Assembly (NCBI GenBank): GCA_002717485.1
Contig: PBDW01000007.1
Span: forward strand, 124,001-188,000
Source: Pelagibacteraceae bacterium
Lineage (GTDB): Bacteria; Pseudomonadota; Alphaproteobacteria; HIMB59; GCA-002718135
Length of the DNA stretch: 64,000 bases
Direction: 5' to 3'
In this document: in pieces, positions 10,055 to 19,495 of the stretch
Position numbering within the stretch: the first letter of the stretch is position 1
Layout: every line of letters begins with the position of its first letter
Notes under the pieces: generated by a model
Told to the model about the DNA's origin: nothing
The model's database searches: none
What the model saw: only the letters and a program-made list of their open reading frames with translations
Made by a program: the position numbers and the translations under genes

Positions 10055-10837
10055 TTAATTTGTAAATTCTTTAATTTTTTTATTTATATCCTTAGATTTT
10101 AATAAACTTTCTCCTATTAAAAAATTATAAATTCCTAAACTATTATATAAAGATATATCATTTTTTACTTTTATCCCACTTTCAGCCACAACTGTATAAT
10201 CTTTTGGTATATTACGTATAAGATTTTTTACATTATTTAAATCAACAGTTAGATCAGATAAATTTCTATTATTTATTCCTATTAGATTATTATTTAACTT
10301 TAAGGCAGATTCAATTTCTTTTTCATTGTGAACCTCAATTAAACAATCAATTTCATATTTTTTAGAAATATCTAGAATTTCAATTGCTTGATTTAAAGAT
10401 AAAATTGACATTATTAATAATATTGCATCCGCCTTATAAAATTTACTTTGTGCAACTTGATATGGATCTATAATAAAATCTTTTCTCAAAATTGGAATAT
10501 TTACATTTTTATTAATTATTGAGATATGATCAAGTTCTCCATTGAAAAATTTTTTTTCTGTTAATACAGAAATTGCACCCACACCAGACTTTTCATAATT
10601 TATAGCAATATTGATAGGATTGTAATTATTAACAATAATTCCGGCACTCGGACTAGATTTTTTTATTTCGCCAATGATATTAATTTTTTTATCATTTTCC
10701 TTTTGTTTTAATAAACTTTTAAAACCCCTATTTTTTTTATTTTTAATTAATTTTTCCAATGTATTTAATGAATATTTATTTTTTTCATTTTTAATTTCTA
10801 TTTTCTTATTTTTGCATATTTCATCAAGAATATTCAT
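10055..10837 (-). CDS. trpC: Indole-3-glycerol phosphate synthase TrpC
   Basis: Closes the indole ring in tryptophan synthesis. A 260-residue TIM barrel with IIGEIKKSSPSAGII (catalytic Lys and phosphate region), VLTEKKFFNGEL, LRKDFIIDPYQV, IGINNRNL and VAESGIK, the standard beta-strand motifs. It is a separate enzyme without a TrpF fusion. Only three bases separate it from trpD, in one operon with trpE, trpG and trpD. Confidence 0.96.
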   Translation of the reverse strand: MNILDEICKNKKIEIKNEKNKYSLNTLEKLIKNKKNRGFKSLLKQKENDKKINIIGEIKKSSPSAGIIVNNYNPINIAINYEKSGVGAISVLTEKKFFNGELDHISIINKNVNIPILRKDFIIDPYQVAQSKFYKADAILLIMSILSLNQAIEILDISKKYEIDCLIEVHNEKEIESALKLNNNLIGINNRNLSDLTVDLNNVKNLIRNIPKDYTVVAESGIKVKNDISLYNSLGIYNFLIGESLLKSKDINKKIKEFTN

Positions 10838-10840
10838 AAT

Positions 10841-11857
10841 CTATATTGAATTTGTATATTTTATTAATTCTTCTAAGTATGACAATGATTGTCGGCTATC
10901 TATAGCTTTTTTTGCAATCTCAGAACCGTCTTTGATATTTTTTGCTTTTCCCGATAAATATATTGTAGCGCCAGCATTAATTTCTATGATTTTTTGAAAT
11001 ACTGAATGTTTGCCCATAAGCATTTTAATTATGGCATCAGCATTAAAATCAGCATTTCCCCCTTTAATTTCAATATTGTCAATTAGCTCATAGCCTATCT
11101 CTTCAGGGTTAAATACATATTCACTTATTTTATTTCCTTTTAATTCAACCATATTTGTTTTTCCTGATAAAGATATTTCATCAAGTCCATCAAAGCCATT
11201 TACTAATAATATATGCTCTGAACCAAGATTTTTTAAAACTTCAGCATGCATTCTTAGCCATTTTTTTTCAAAAACTCCTAAAAGTTGTTTTTTTGTATTT
11301 GCCGGATTTAGTAAAGGACCTAATAAGTTAAAGATAGTTCTTGTCTTTAACTCTTTTCTAACGGGAGCAACATATTTCATAGCATTATGAAAATAAGGGG
11401 CAAACATAAAACAAAAATTAATATCAGTTAGCATTTTTTCATTTTTTGAAATATCCTTCTGAATTTTAATTCCTAAACTTTCTAATACATCAGCTGATCC
11501 TGATTTAGAGCTTACTGATCTATTACCATGTTTAGTAATTTTAATTCCTATACTTGCAGCAACAATTGCAGATGCTGTAGAAATGTTTAAAGTTCCAAGC
11601 ATATCACCACCAGTTCCGCATGTATCGACAGTATCTAAAGTTGAGTTTATTTTTAATGATTTTTCTCTTAATATTTTTGTAGCACCAATAATTTCATCTA
11701 ATGTTTCTCCCTTAATTTTCAATGCCGTTAAAAAAGAAGATATTATGACATCGGATAACTCTCCCTTCATAATCTTATTAAAAATTACACTAGACTCTTC
11801 TTCAGATAAATCTTTTAAATTGTATACTTTATCCAAAATATTTATGATTTCAGTCAT
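10841..11857 (-). CDS. trpD: Anthranilate phosphoribosyltransferase TrpD
   Basis: Transfers phosphoribose from PRPP to anthranilate. The 338-residue protein has DTCGTGGDMLGTLNIST (PRPP/Mg site), KHGNRSVSSKSGSADVLE and RTIFNLLGPLLNPA, all diagnostic of TrpD. It is not fused to TrpG, unlike in enterobacteria. The start overlaps the end of trpG by 8 bp. Confidence 0.96.
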   Translation of the reverse strand: MTEIINILDKVYNLKDLSEEESSVIFNKIMKGELSDVIISSFLTALKIKGETLDEIIGATKILREKSLKINSTLDTVDTCGTGGDMLGTLNISTASAIVAASIGIKITKHGNRSVSSKSGSADVLESLGIKIQKDISKNEKMLTDINFCFMFAPYFHNAMKYVAPVRKELKTRTIFNLLGPLLNPANTKKQLLGVFEKKWLRMHAEVLKNLGSEHILLVNGFDGLDEISLSGKTNMVELKGNKISEYVFNPEEIGYELIDNIEIKGGNADFNADAIIKMLMGKHSVFQKIIEINAGATIYLSGKAKNIKDGSEIAKKAIDSRQSLSYLEELIKYTNSI

Positions 11858-12422
11858 TTATTAACTCAATAAAATTTTTAAATAATTTTTTTCCTATATC
11901 AGTTCCAATACTTTCTGGATGAAACTGAACACCATAAGTTTTATATTTTTTATGAGCTATCGCCATAATTATGTTGTCTGATGTTTTAGCAATTATATTA
12001 ATCTCATTCGGTATACTTTCATTCTTAATGATTAGAGAATGATATCTTACAGCATTAAATTTAATATCTATTCCATCAAATAATCTATGATTATTATGAT
12101 GTATTTCTGATAATTTTCCATGCATAATCTCTGGCGCAATTATTATATTCCCGCCAAAAGCCTGACCTACTGCCTGATGCCCAAGACATACTCCCAGTAT
12201 GGGTATTTTATTATATAATTTTTTTACCAATTCAATGCATATGCCAGCTTTTTCTGGTCTGGATGGACCGGGAGATATTATAACTGCTGATGGCTTCATT
12301 TTTTCTATTTCGCTTATGGTTATTTTATCATTTCTATAAATTTTTACTTCTTCTCCAATCTCACTAACATAATGATATATATTAAAGGTAAAGCTATCAT
12401 AATTATCAATAAGTATAATCAT
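11850..12422 (-). CDS. trpG: Anthranilate synthase component II TrpG
   Basis: The glutamine amidotransferase subunit that supplies ammonia to TrpE. The 190-residue class I amidotransferase has IDNYDSFTFNIYHYV at the N-terminus, the nucleophile Cys in GVCLGHQAVGQAFGG and the His-Glu pair in VQFHPESIGT. It could in principle also serve PabB for folate. It lies 3 bp after trpE and overlaps trpD. Confidence 0.95.
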   Translation of the reverse strand: MIILIDNYDSFTFNIYHYVSEIGEEVKIYRNDKITISEIEKMKPSAVIISPGPSRPEKAGICIELVKKLYNKIPILGVCLGHQAVGQAFGGNIIIAPEIMHGKLSEIHHNNHRLFDGIDIKFNAVRYHSLIIKNESIPNEINIIAKTSDNIIMAIAHKKYKTYGVQFHPESIGTDIGKKLFKNFIELIND

Positions 12423-12425
12423 GGA

Positions 12426-13910
12426 TTAAATATCCTCGTATGATTTTTTTGCAGCTTTTATAATTGCTTCAGCCTTATTTAATGTTTCTTGAAATTCTTT
12501 TTCAGGTACACTATCGTACACAACTCCACCACCGGCTTGAACAAAAAGTTTATTGTCTTTAATTAAACCTGTTCTTAAAGTTATACAAGTATCCATATCT
12601 CCATTTGAATCAAAATAACCTATTGCACCACCATAAAATGACCTATTTTGAGTTTCCAACTCTTCTATAATTTCCATAGCTCTTATTTTTGGGGCTCCTG
12701 AGACAGTTCCAGCTGGAAAACCTGCAATGATAGCATCAATACTGTCAAAATTACTATTAACTTCACCTTCAACGTTAGAAACAATATGCATAACGTGGGA
12801 ATAATATTCAACGCTCATTCTTTCAGTGACATTAACTGTTCCTATTTTTGATACTCTGCCAACATCATTTCTTGCTAAATCTAGTAACATTAAATGCTCA
12901 GCTATCTCTTTTTTGTCAGAAAGTAGATCTTTTGAAAGTTTGATATCTTCTGCTTTATCCAAACCTCTTTTTCTAGTACCTGCAATTGGTCTAATTGTGA
13001 TTTTGTTATTTCTTAGTCTTACAAGTATTTCAGGACTTGATGCAACTAAACCTATATTCTTAAAATTCAAATTCACTAAAAAAGGGGAGGGGTTTAATCT
13101 TCTTAAAGAACGGTAAAGATTTATAGTAGGTAACTTATAATCCATAACAAAACGTTGCGATGGAACAATTTGAAAAATGTCACCTTCTATTATATATTTT
13201 TTAGCTTTCTCTATTACACCTAAATAATCCTTTTTAGTAAAATTTGATTTTGGAATTATGTTAGCAACATTATATTTTTTTTGTTTAATATTTTGTAATT
13301 TTGAATTTAATAAACTTAAGACATTATTTATATTTTTACTTACATCATCGTAAGCAATTTTAGCTTTGACATTATCTGAAAAATGAACCGGAGCCATAAT
13401 TGTTAAAGTGTCATATACATTATCAAAAACAACTACAATTTTTGGTCTAATAAATATTGATTCAGGTATTAATATATCATCTGCATTTTGAAGTTTTATA
13501 TTTTCCATATATTTAATCATTGGATATCCCATATATCCTACCAAAACAGGACATGGAGGAAGAGATTCTTCTTTTTTAATTAAAGATTTTTTTAATAAAT
13601 CTCTAAGTGATTCTAGAGGATTTTTATGTTTAGGAAAATTTTTAATAAAGTCCTTGTTTTCTCCTGATAAGGTCACTTTGTTGTTTAAACAACTCCATAT
13701 AATATCTGGTTTAATCCCAAATAACGAATATCTTCCTCTTTTCTCGCCACCAGATACTGATTCAAGTAAAAAAGAATATTCTTGATTGGGGGATAATTTT
13801 AATAGTGCAGATATAGGAGTTTCTAAATCAGAAATAATTTTTTTATAAAGTATTTGTGATTTTTTATTTTGATAAATTTTTGAAAAGTCATCAAAACTTA
13901 GATATTCCAT
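12426..13910 (-). CDS. trpE: Anthranilate synthase component I TrpE
   Basis: Converts chorismate to anthranilate. The 494-residue protein has the N-terminal LLESVSGGEKRGRYS element associated with tryptophan feedback binding, and the chorismate-binding core with IRPIAGTRKRG, DLARNDVGRVS, YSHVMHIVSNV and GFPAGTVSGAPK. The start codon shares one base with the stop of ppiD (TAATG), so the trp genes appear to be read from the ppiD transcript. No leader peptide or attenuator is visible. Confidence 0.96.
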   Translation of the reverse strand: MEYLSFDDFSKIYQNKKSQILYKKIISDLETPISALLKLSPNQEYSFLLESVSGGEKRGRYSLFGIKPDIIWSCLNNKVTLSGENKDFIKNFPKHKNPLESLRDLLKKSLIKKEESLPPCPVLVGYMGYPMIKYMENIKLQNADDILIPESIFIRPKIVVVFDNVYDTLTIMAPVHFSDNVKAKIAYDDVSKNINNVLSLLNSKLQNIKQKKYNVANIIPKSNFTKKDYLGVIEKAKKYIIEGDIFQIVPSQRFVMDYKLPTINLYRSLRRLNPSPFLVNLNFKNIGLVASSPEILVRLRNNKITIRPIAGTRKRGLDKAEDIKLSKDLLSDKKEIAEHLMLLDLARNDVGRVSKIGTVNVTERMSVEYYSHVMHIVSNVEGEVNSNFDSIDAIIAGFPAGTVSGAPKIRAMEIIEELETQNRSFYGGAIGYFDSNGDMDTCITLRTGLIKDNKLFVQAGGGVVYDSVPEKEFQETLNKAEAIIKAAKKSYEDI

Positions 13911-15766
13911 TACATTGAACTTGTTAAAGAATTTAAAAGGTCATCATTAGTTTTTATTACGATATTTTTTGAAATACCTTTTAATATCATAGCCCTGATT
14001 TCATCATTAACATTTACTTTTATATCACTGTTTATAGAAGTAGATTCTTTTTGAATATTGATTGAATTAGTTTTTGCTAAATAAACATTTTTATCATCAT
14101 AAAGTTTAACTATCTTGTCAACATTATTTGCATAAATTGAGTTTATAAGATTGACTGGTAATACATCACTTTTTTTATCTATTGTTGTATTTTTAAAATC
14201 AACATTATACTTATCAGAAATATACTCTACGAATGATGATTGTATAAATTTTGATTTATCATCATTTTCAAGTTTTTCTATATATTTTTCGACAAGAATT
14301 AAATATTCTTTATTTTTCCATTTTTCGGCTACTTTTGTTTTTATGTCTTCATATTTTTCAAGACTTTTTATATTTATATTAGAAACATTAAATAAAAAAT
14401 ACGAATCATTATTTATTTCAATAATATCGCTTGTAATATTAGGATTGCTTTTAAATGCTTTTTCAACAATTAATTTCTTATATTTATTTTCATTAGAAAA
14501 TTTAAAATCTGCTGTTACATTATTAAGTAATTCACTTTTTAATGAGAATTTATTTTTTATTTCATTTAACGATAATCCATTAAGAATTTCCTCATCAATT
14601 TCAGATATTAAATTTTGAATATAATTTGAAGATCTTTCTTTTTTAATATTTGTTACTATTATTTCTTTAACTGTATCAAGATTGGCTAATTTTGCAGGTT
14701 TTATATCTTGAACAAATACCAAATGATATCCCAGAGGACCATTTATAGTTGTTGAGAGTTCACCCTTATTTATTGAAAAAACATTATTTGATATTACTTC
14801 AATAATTTCATTCTTTTGCGCATTTATTAACTCCTGGAATCTTATATTTTTATTTTTAGCAAGTTTTTTTAATTCATTATATTTGTTAATATTGGAAGCC
14901 TCGTAAAAGAAGTCTTCAGCTTCACTTTCTAAATTAAAATTAAATTGAATAAAACTTCTTGTTTCATTTTTAGTAAACATAATTTTATTGTTATTATAAT
15001 ATTGATCAATATCATCATCGTATATTATAAAATCTTTAATAAAATCATTAGGATTTAAATATATATATTCTATTGTTCTTTCTTCAGGTTTCATAAATAG
15101 ATTTGTGTTGTTGTTGTAAAATTTTGTTATTGATTCTTCATTTTCAACAACCTCTAAATTCAATTTTTCTGTAGGTAAAATCAAATAAGTTATGTCTCTT
15201 GTATGATTATTATATTGATTTAGTTTATCATTAATATTTAGCGGATATTTAATGTTTTGAATTAAACTATTCTCATAAAAATTATTCTGAGCTTCATAAT
15301 TAATTATTTTGATAAATTCTTCTAAATTTAGATTTTGATCAATTAAAAAACTTTTTAGATTGTCACTAATGATATTGTTATTTGAATCATATATTGAAGG
15401 AATATAGTTTTGTGTAATTGAGGCTATTACTTTATCATCAATTAGCAATTCATTATTTATATATTCATTTTCAAAAATAGCTTTGTTTATTAATGCACCT
15501 AATGCATTTTTATCTAAACCAATACCCTTAGCTTCTTTATCAGTTATTTCAGATCCAATTAATTGGTTAAATTGTTTTTTTGTTAAATCATATGTTCTTA
15601 GGTATTCAACATTCGAAATTTGGACCTCGCCAACTTTTGCAACATTGTTAGCTCCAAGCCCAAGTACTCCTGAAAATCTAGAACTTGATTTAAAAAAGAA
15701 TAAGCTAATCATAAAGATAAAAGCTAAGATTATACCTATTGTAGAATTTCTTATCCAACTAAGCAT
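13910..15766 (-). CDS. ppiD: PpiD-type membrane-anchored periplasmic PPIase/chaperone
   Basis: A 618-residue protein with a single N-terminal membrane anchor (about residues 9-27, STIGIILAFIFMISLFFF), a SurA_N-like chaperone region, and a parvulin-like segment near residues 230-370 (FTKNETRSFIQFNF, then INGPLGYHLVFVQD). This is the SurA/PpiD layout for helping proteins emerging from the Sec channel. Alphaproteobacteria often carry ppiD next to tpiA and trpE, as here. It is first in the leftward operon and diverges from tpiA across a 93-bp spacer. Confidence 0.88.
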   Translation of the reverse strand: MLSWIRNSTIGIILAFIFMISLFFFKSSSRFSGVLGLGANNVAKVGEVQISNVEYLRTYDLTKKQFNQLIGSEITDKEAKGIGLDKNALGALINKAIFENEYINNELLIDDKVIASITQNYIPSIYDSNNNIISDNLKSFLIDQNLNLEEFIKIINYEAQNNFYENSLIQNIKYPLNINDKLNQYNNHTRDITYLILPTEKLNLEVVENEESITKFYNNNTNLFMKPEERTIEYIYLNPNDFIKDFIIYDDDIDQYYNNNKIMFTKNETRSFIQFNFNLESEAEDFFYEASNINKYNELKKLAKNKNIRFQELINAQKNEIIEVISNNVFSINKGELSTTINGPLGYHLVFVQDIKPAKLANLDTVKEIIVTNIKKERSSNYIQNLISEIDEEILNGLSLNEIKNKFSLKSELLNNVTADFKFSNENKYKKLIVEKAFKSNPNITSDIIEINNDSYFLFNVSNINIKSLEKYEDIKTKVAEKWKNKEYLILVEKYIEKLENDDKSKFIQSSFVEYISDKYNVDFKNTTIDKKSDVLPVNLINSIYANNVDKIVKLYDDKNVYLAKTNSINIQKESTSINSDIKVNVNDEIRAMILKGISKNIVIKTNDDLLNSLTSSM

Positions 15767-15859
15767 TTTAATTTATTTTATATTTCATTTGCTTCTACAA
15801 TAAAGGGCAATATAAAGAAATTATAAATACGAAAAAAGTAATAAAATATACAAAAAACT

Positions 15860-16624
15860 ATGAATTTTAAAAATTATAGTAAAATTATCGTTGCTAATTG
15901 GAAGATGAACGGCTCATTTAGCCTCATTAATCAATATAAGAATTATCTAAAAAAAAATTATATTAAATTTAATAAAAAAATAGCCATTGTTATTTGCCCT
16001 CCATTTCCATATTTAACAATATGTAAAAATAAATTTAAATATAAAAATATTTTTTTAGGTGCACAAAATCTTTCTTTATCAGATAATTTCTCTAAAACCG
16101 GTGAAATTAGCTCATCAATAATTCGTGACACTCAATGCAACTTTGTTATCTTAGGACATTCTGAAAGAAGAAATTTATTTAAAGAATCAGACAAATTAAT
16201 TTCTAATAAAGTCAATGAGTCTTTAAATAACAAAATTAATGTCATAATATGTATTGGAGAAAATTTATCAGAAAAAAGAAAATCAAATACATTTAAAGTT
16301 CTAAAAAAACAAATTTATAAATCACTAAGTAATAATTGTTCACCAAAAAATACAATTATCGCCTATGAACCGGTTTGGTCAATAGGTACAGGCAAAACAC
16401 CTACTATCGAAGAAATTAATAAAATTCACACTTATATTAAAAAAATATTAAATATTAAATATCATTTAAAAAATTATAAATTTAAAGTATTATATGGAGG
16501 TTCAGTAAATAAAAAAAATTCAAAGGATATATTATCATTAAAAAGTGTTGATGGAGTTCTTGTGGGTGGGGCATCACTAAATATAATAGAATTTGCTCAT
16601 ATTATTAATTTTAATAAGAATTAA
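15860..16624 (+). CDS. tpiA: Triosephosphate isomerase
   Basis: Interconverts dihydroxyacetone phosphate and glyceraldehyde 3-phosphate. The 254-residue protein holds all catalytic blocks: VANWKMNGS (Lys), LGHSERR (His), AYEPVWSIGTGKTPT (Glu and the mobile loop), and LYGGSVN plus GVLVGGASL for phosphate binding. It begins the rightward operon that also contains enolase and pyruvate dehydrogenase. Confidence 0.97.
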   Translation: MNFKNYSKIIVANWKMNGSFSLINQYKNYLKKNYIKFNKKIAIVICPPFPYLTICKNKFKYKNIFLGAQNLSLSDNFSKTGEISSSIIRDTQCNFVILGHSERRNLFKESDKLISNKVNESLNNKINVIICIGENLSEKRKSNTFKVLKKQIYKSLSNNCSPKNTIIAYEPVWSIGTGKTPTIEEINKIHTYIKKILNIKYHLKNYKFKVLYGGSVNKKNSKDILSLKSVDGVLVGGASLNIIEFAHIINFNKN

Positions 16625-16665
16625 CTTGCGATAATTGAATAATTACATATAAGCACACCAATATC

Positions 16666-16980
16666 ATGACTACTTTAATAATTATCGAAGTAATTCTCGC
16701 CCTATTATTAATCATATTAGTATTGCTTCAGCATAGCGACAACGAAGGTCTTGGTTTTGGTGTTTCCGGTGGTTTGGGAGGCTTAATGTCTTCTAGGGGA
16801 TCTGCTAATTTTTTATCTAAGGCAACAGCCATAATTGCCACATTATTTATGATAATGAGTGTAGTGTTAACTATAGCTTCATCATCAAAAAACGAAATAA
16901 AAATTCTAGAATCTCTATCAGAGGATAAAATAGAGGATAGCAATATAGCTGAAGAACCCTCAATACCTGATTCAAATTAA
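16666..16980 (+). CDS. secG: Preprotein translocase subunit SecG
   Basis: A 104-residue inner-membrane protein with two predicted helices (about residues 4-22 and 52-70) flanking a Gly-rich loop (FGVSGGLGGLMSSRG). This is the SecG pattern, including the LLQHSDNEGLG exit from helix 1. SecG assists the SecYE channel. The acidic C-terminal tail (SEDKIEDSNIAEE) is variable in the family. Placement between tpiA and pyrG is standard for alphaproteobacteria. Confidence 0.93.
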   Translation: MTTLIIIEVILALLLIILVLLQHSDNEGLGFGVSGGLGGLMSSRGSANFLSKATAIIATLFMIMSVVLTIASSSKNEIKILESLSEDKIEDSNIAEEPSIPDSN

Positions 16981-17038
16981 CTAAATAAAAAATATTCCTT
17001 GTTTATTTTGTAATAATTATGTATCAAGGATTTCCGTA

Positions 17039-18661
17039 ATGCATTTTATATTTATTACGGGCGGAGTGTCCTCATCATTAGGCAAGGGACTTGCAACAGC
17101 ATCCTTGGCATCTCTTCTACAATTAAAAGGTTATAAAGTCAGGTTAAGAAAATTAGATCCTTATTTGAATGTTGATCCTGGAACAATGAGTCCTTATCAG
17201 CACGGAGAGGTTTTTGTTACTGATGATGGTGCCGAAACAGATTTAGATCTCGGCCATTATGAAAGATTTACTAATGTAGATAGTAAAAAAACAGATAGCA
17301 TATCTGCAGGAGGAATTTATTCAAAAGTTTTAAATAAAGAGAGAAAAGGAAAATATCTAGGAGCAACAATTCAAGTAATTCCTCACGTTACTAATGAAAT
17401 AAAAAATTTTATTAAAAGTGATTTATCTAAAGAAGATTTCGTACTATGTGAAATTGGAGGAACCGTAGGTGATATTGAATCATTACCTTTTTTAGAAGCT
17501 ATTAGGCAATTAAAAAATGATAGTGAGAATATATCCTCTGCAATACTGCACGTAACTCATGTTCCATGGTTAGAATCAGCTGGTGAATTAAAAACTAAAC
17601 CCACCCAACATTCAGTTAAACAATTACTTAGCGTAGGTATTCAGCCAGATATTCTATTATGCAGATCTGATAGAATTATTAATAATAATTTAAAAAGAAA
17701 AATTTCACTTTTTTGTAATATAAAACCACAAAGAGTAGTTACGGCTTTAGATACAAAGAATATTTATGGGGTACCATCTTCTTACCATAAAGAAGGATTA
17801 GATTCAGAAATATTAAAATATTTTAATTTAAAAAAGAATAAAAAGACTATTAATTTACAAAAATGGAATCAGGTTGTTAAAATTCTTAATAATTCTAAAA
17901 AACAAATTAATATTGCAATTGTTGGAAAATATACAAATCTTGAGGATAGTTATAAATCACTTGTTGAAGCATTAACTCATGGAGGAATTTCTAATAAGGT
18001 TAAAATTAAAATTAAATGGATTAATGCTGAATCATTAGAAAAGAAAAAAAATTACAAGTTTTTTGAAAATGTTGATGGAATTTTAGTTCCTGGCGGGTTT
18101 GGTAAAAGAGGTATTGAGGGTAAGATTAAAAGTGCAAAATATGCTAGAGAAAATAAGATTCCTTATTTGGGTATTTGTCTTGGAATGCAAATGGCTATAG
18201 TCGAAATTGGAAGAAATGTTCTAAAATTAAAAGGTTGTCATTCTTCTGAATTTTCAAATCCAACCAATCCTGTAATAGGCTTGATGACTGAATGGATTAG
18301 AAAGAATAAAATTGAAAAGAGATCAAAATCTAGCGATAAGGGAGGTACAATGAGATTAGGGTCCTATCCTTGTGCAATTAAATCAAATACATTAGCTTAT
18401 AATATCTACTCTAAAAAAAGAATTGATGAAAGACATCGCCATAGATATGAAGTTAATACAAAATATCTTAAATTATTTGAGAAAAATAACTTTATATTTT
18501 CTGGTATTTCTCCAAATGGCAAACTTCCAGAAATTTTTGAGTATTCAAGCCATCCTTGGTTTTTAGGAGTACAATTTCATCCTGAATTGAAATCAAGACC
18601 ATTGAATCCTCATCCAATATTTGTTTCCTTCGTAAAAGCGTGTATTGATGGAAGTAAATAA
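17039..18661 (+). CDS. pyrG: CTP synthase
   Basis: Makes CTP from UTP and glutamine. The 540-residue protein has the N-terminal synthetase domain (FITGGVSSSLGKGLA P-loop, KLDPYLNVDPGTMSP) and a C-terminal amidotransferase with the nucleophile Cys in LGICLGMQMA and the His in VQFHPELKSRP. The length is normal. An imperfect short inverted repeat (TCCTTG/CAAGGA) lies in the 58-bp spacer upstream, with no T run and no obvious regulatory meaning. Confidence 0.97.
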   Translation: MHFIFITGGVSSSLGKGLATASLASLLQLKGYKVRLRKLDPYLNVDPGTMSPYQHGEVFVTDDGAETDLDLGHYERFTNVDSKKTDSISAGGIYSKVLNKERKGKYLGATIQVIPHVTNEIKNFIKSDLSKEDFVLCEIGGTVGDIESLPFLEAIRQLKNDSENISSAILHVTHVPWLESAGELKTKPTQHSVKQLLSVGIQPDILLCRSDRIINNNLKRKISLFCNIKPQRVVTALDTKNIYGVPSSYHKEGLDSEILKYFNLKKNKKTINLQKWNQVVKILNNSKKQINIAIVGKYTNLEDSYKSLVEALTHGGISNKVKIKIKWINAESLEKKKNYKFFENVDGILVPGGFGKRGIEGKIKSAKYARENKIPYLGICLGMQMAIVEIGRNVLKLKGCHSSEFSNPTNPVIGLMTEWIRKNKIEKRSKSSDKGGTMRLGSYPCAIKSNTLAYNIYSKKRIDERHRHRYEVNTKYLKLFEKNNFIFSGISPNGKLPEIFEYSSHPWFLGVQFHPELKSRPLNPHPIFVSFVKACIDGSK

Positions 18662-18662
18662 T

Positions 18663-19481
18663 ATGATTAAAATACCTTTGAAAAATTTTAACATAAGTAA
18701 TTCATTGCCCTTTGTTCTTATCGCAGGTCCATGTGTGATAGAAAGTAGAGATCACTCTCTTATGATGGTTGAAAAAATTAAAAAAATATCCAATGAGTTA
18801 AATATTAATTTTATTTTTAAAACAAGTTTTGATAAAGCAAATCGTACCAATGTTGATAGTTATAGAGGACTTGGGATAGATGATTCTATAAAAGTATTTC
18901 AAGAAATTAAAAAAAATTTTGAATGTCCTATTTTAACTGATGTGCATAATGAGAATCAATGTTCAGTATTTTCTAAATATGTTGATATCATTCAAATTCC
19001 TGCCTTTCTATGTAGACAGACTGATTTAATTATCGCTGCTTCTAAAACTAATAAAATAATTAATATTAAAAAGGGACAATTTGTCTCACCTAATGAAATG
19101 CCTAATATAATAGAAAAAGCTGTGAAAGTTGGGAATAATAATATTTTGTTAACTGAAAGAGGTTTTTCATTTGGATATAATAACTTGGTTACTGATTTTA
19201 GATCAATTGAGATTATGAAAAAAACAAAATATCCTGTTATCTTTGACGCAACTCATTCTGTGCAGGAACCAGGTGGTCTTGGAAAGTCTAGCGGTGGTAA
19301 AAGGGAATTTATTCCAGCATTATCTAAAGCCGCAGTTTCATTGGGAGTTGCCGGCCTTTTCATTGAAACTCATAATGATCCAGATAATGCCCCAAGTGAT
19401 GGCCCGAATATGATTGATCTTAATAACTTAAAGCCATTATTAAAGAAATTAATAGCATTGGATAAGGTAACTAAATCTTAA
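18663..19481 (+). CDS. kdsA: 3-deoxy-D-manno-octulosonate 8-phosphate synthase KdsA
   Basis: Condenses PEP with arabinose 5-phosphate to Kdo 8-phosphate for the LPS core, linking this operon to the lipid A genes at the left end. Motifs include LIAGPCVIESRDH, FKTSFDKANRT, LTDVHNENQ, IPAFLCRQTDL, TERGFSFGYNNLV and FDATHSVQ. The ATG at 18663 (MIKIPLKNF) gives 272 residues. The longer frame from a TTG at 18645 runs into pyrG and is less likely. Confidence 0.96.
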   Translation: MIKIPLKNFNISNSLPFVLIAGPCVIESRDHSLMMVEKIKKISNELNINFIFKTSFDKANRTNVDSYRGLGIDDSIKVFQEIKKNFECPILTDVHNENQCSVFSKYVDIIQIPAFLCRQTDLIIAASKTNKIINIKKGQFVSPNEMPNIIEKAVKVGNNNILLTERGFSFGYNNLVTDFRSIEIMKKTKYPVIFDATHSVQEPGGLGKSSGGKREFIPALSKAAVSLGVAGLFIETHNDPDNAPSDGPNMIDLNNLKPLLKKLIALDKVTKS

Positions 19482-19495
19482 ACAATAAAATTTTT

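Noticed and set aside
16985-17035. Inverted repeat TCCTTG/CAAGGA upstream of pyrG
   Set aside because: Only six base pairs with a 21-base loop and no T run. It does not look like a terminator, and a regulatory attenuator cannot be supported.
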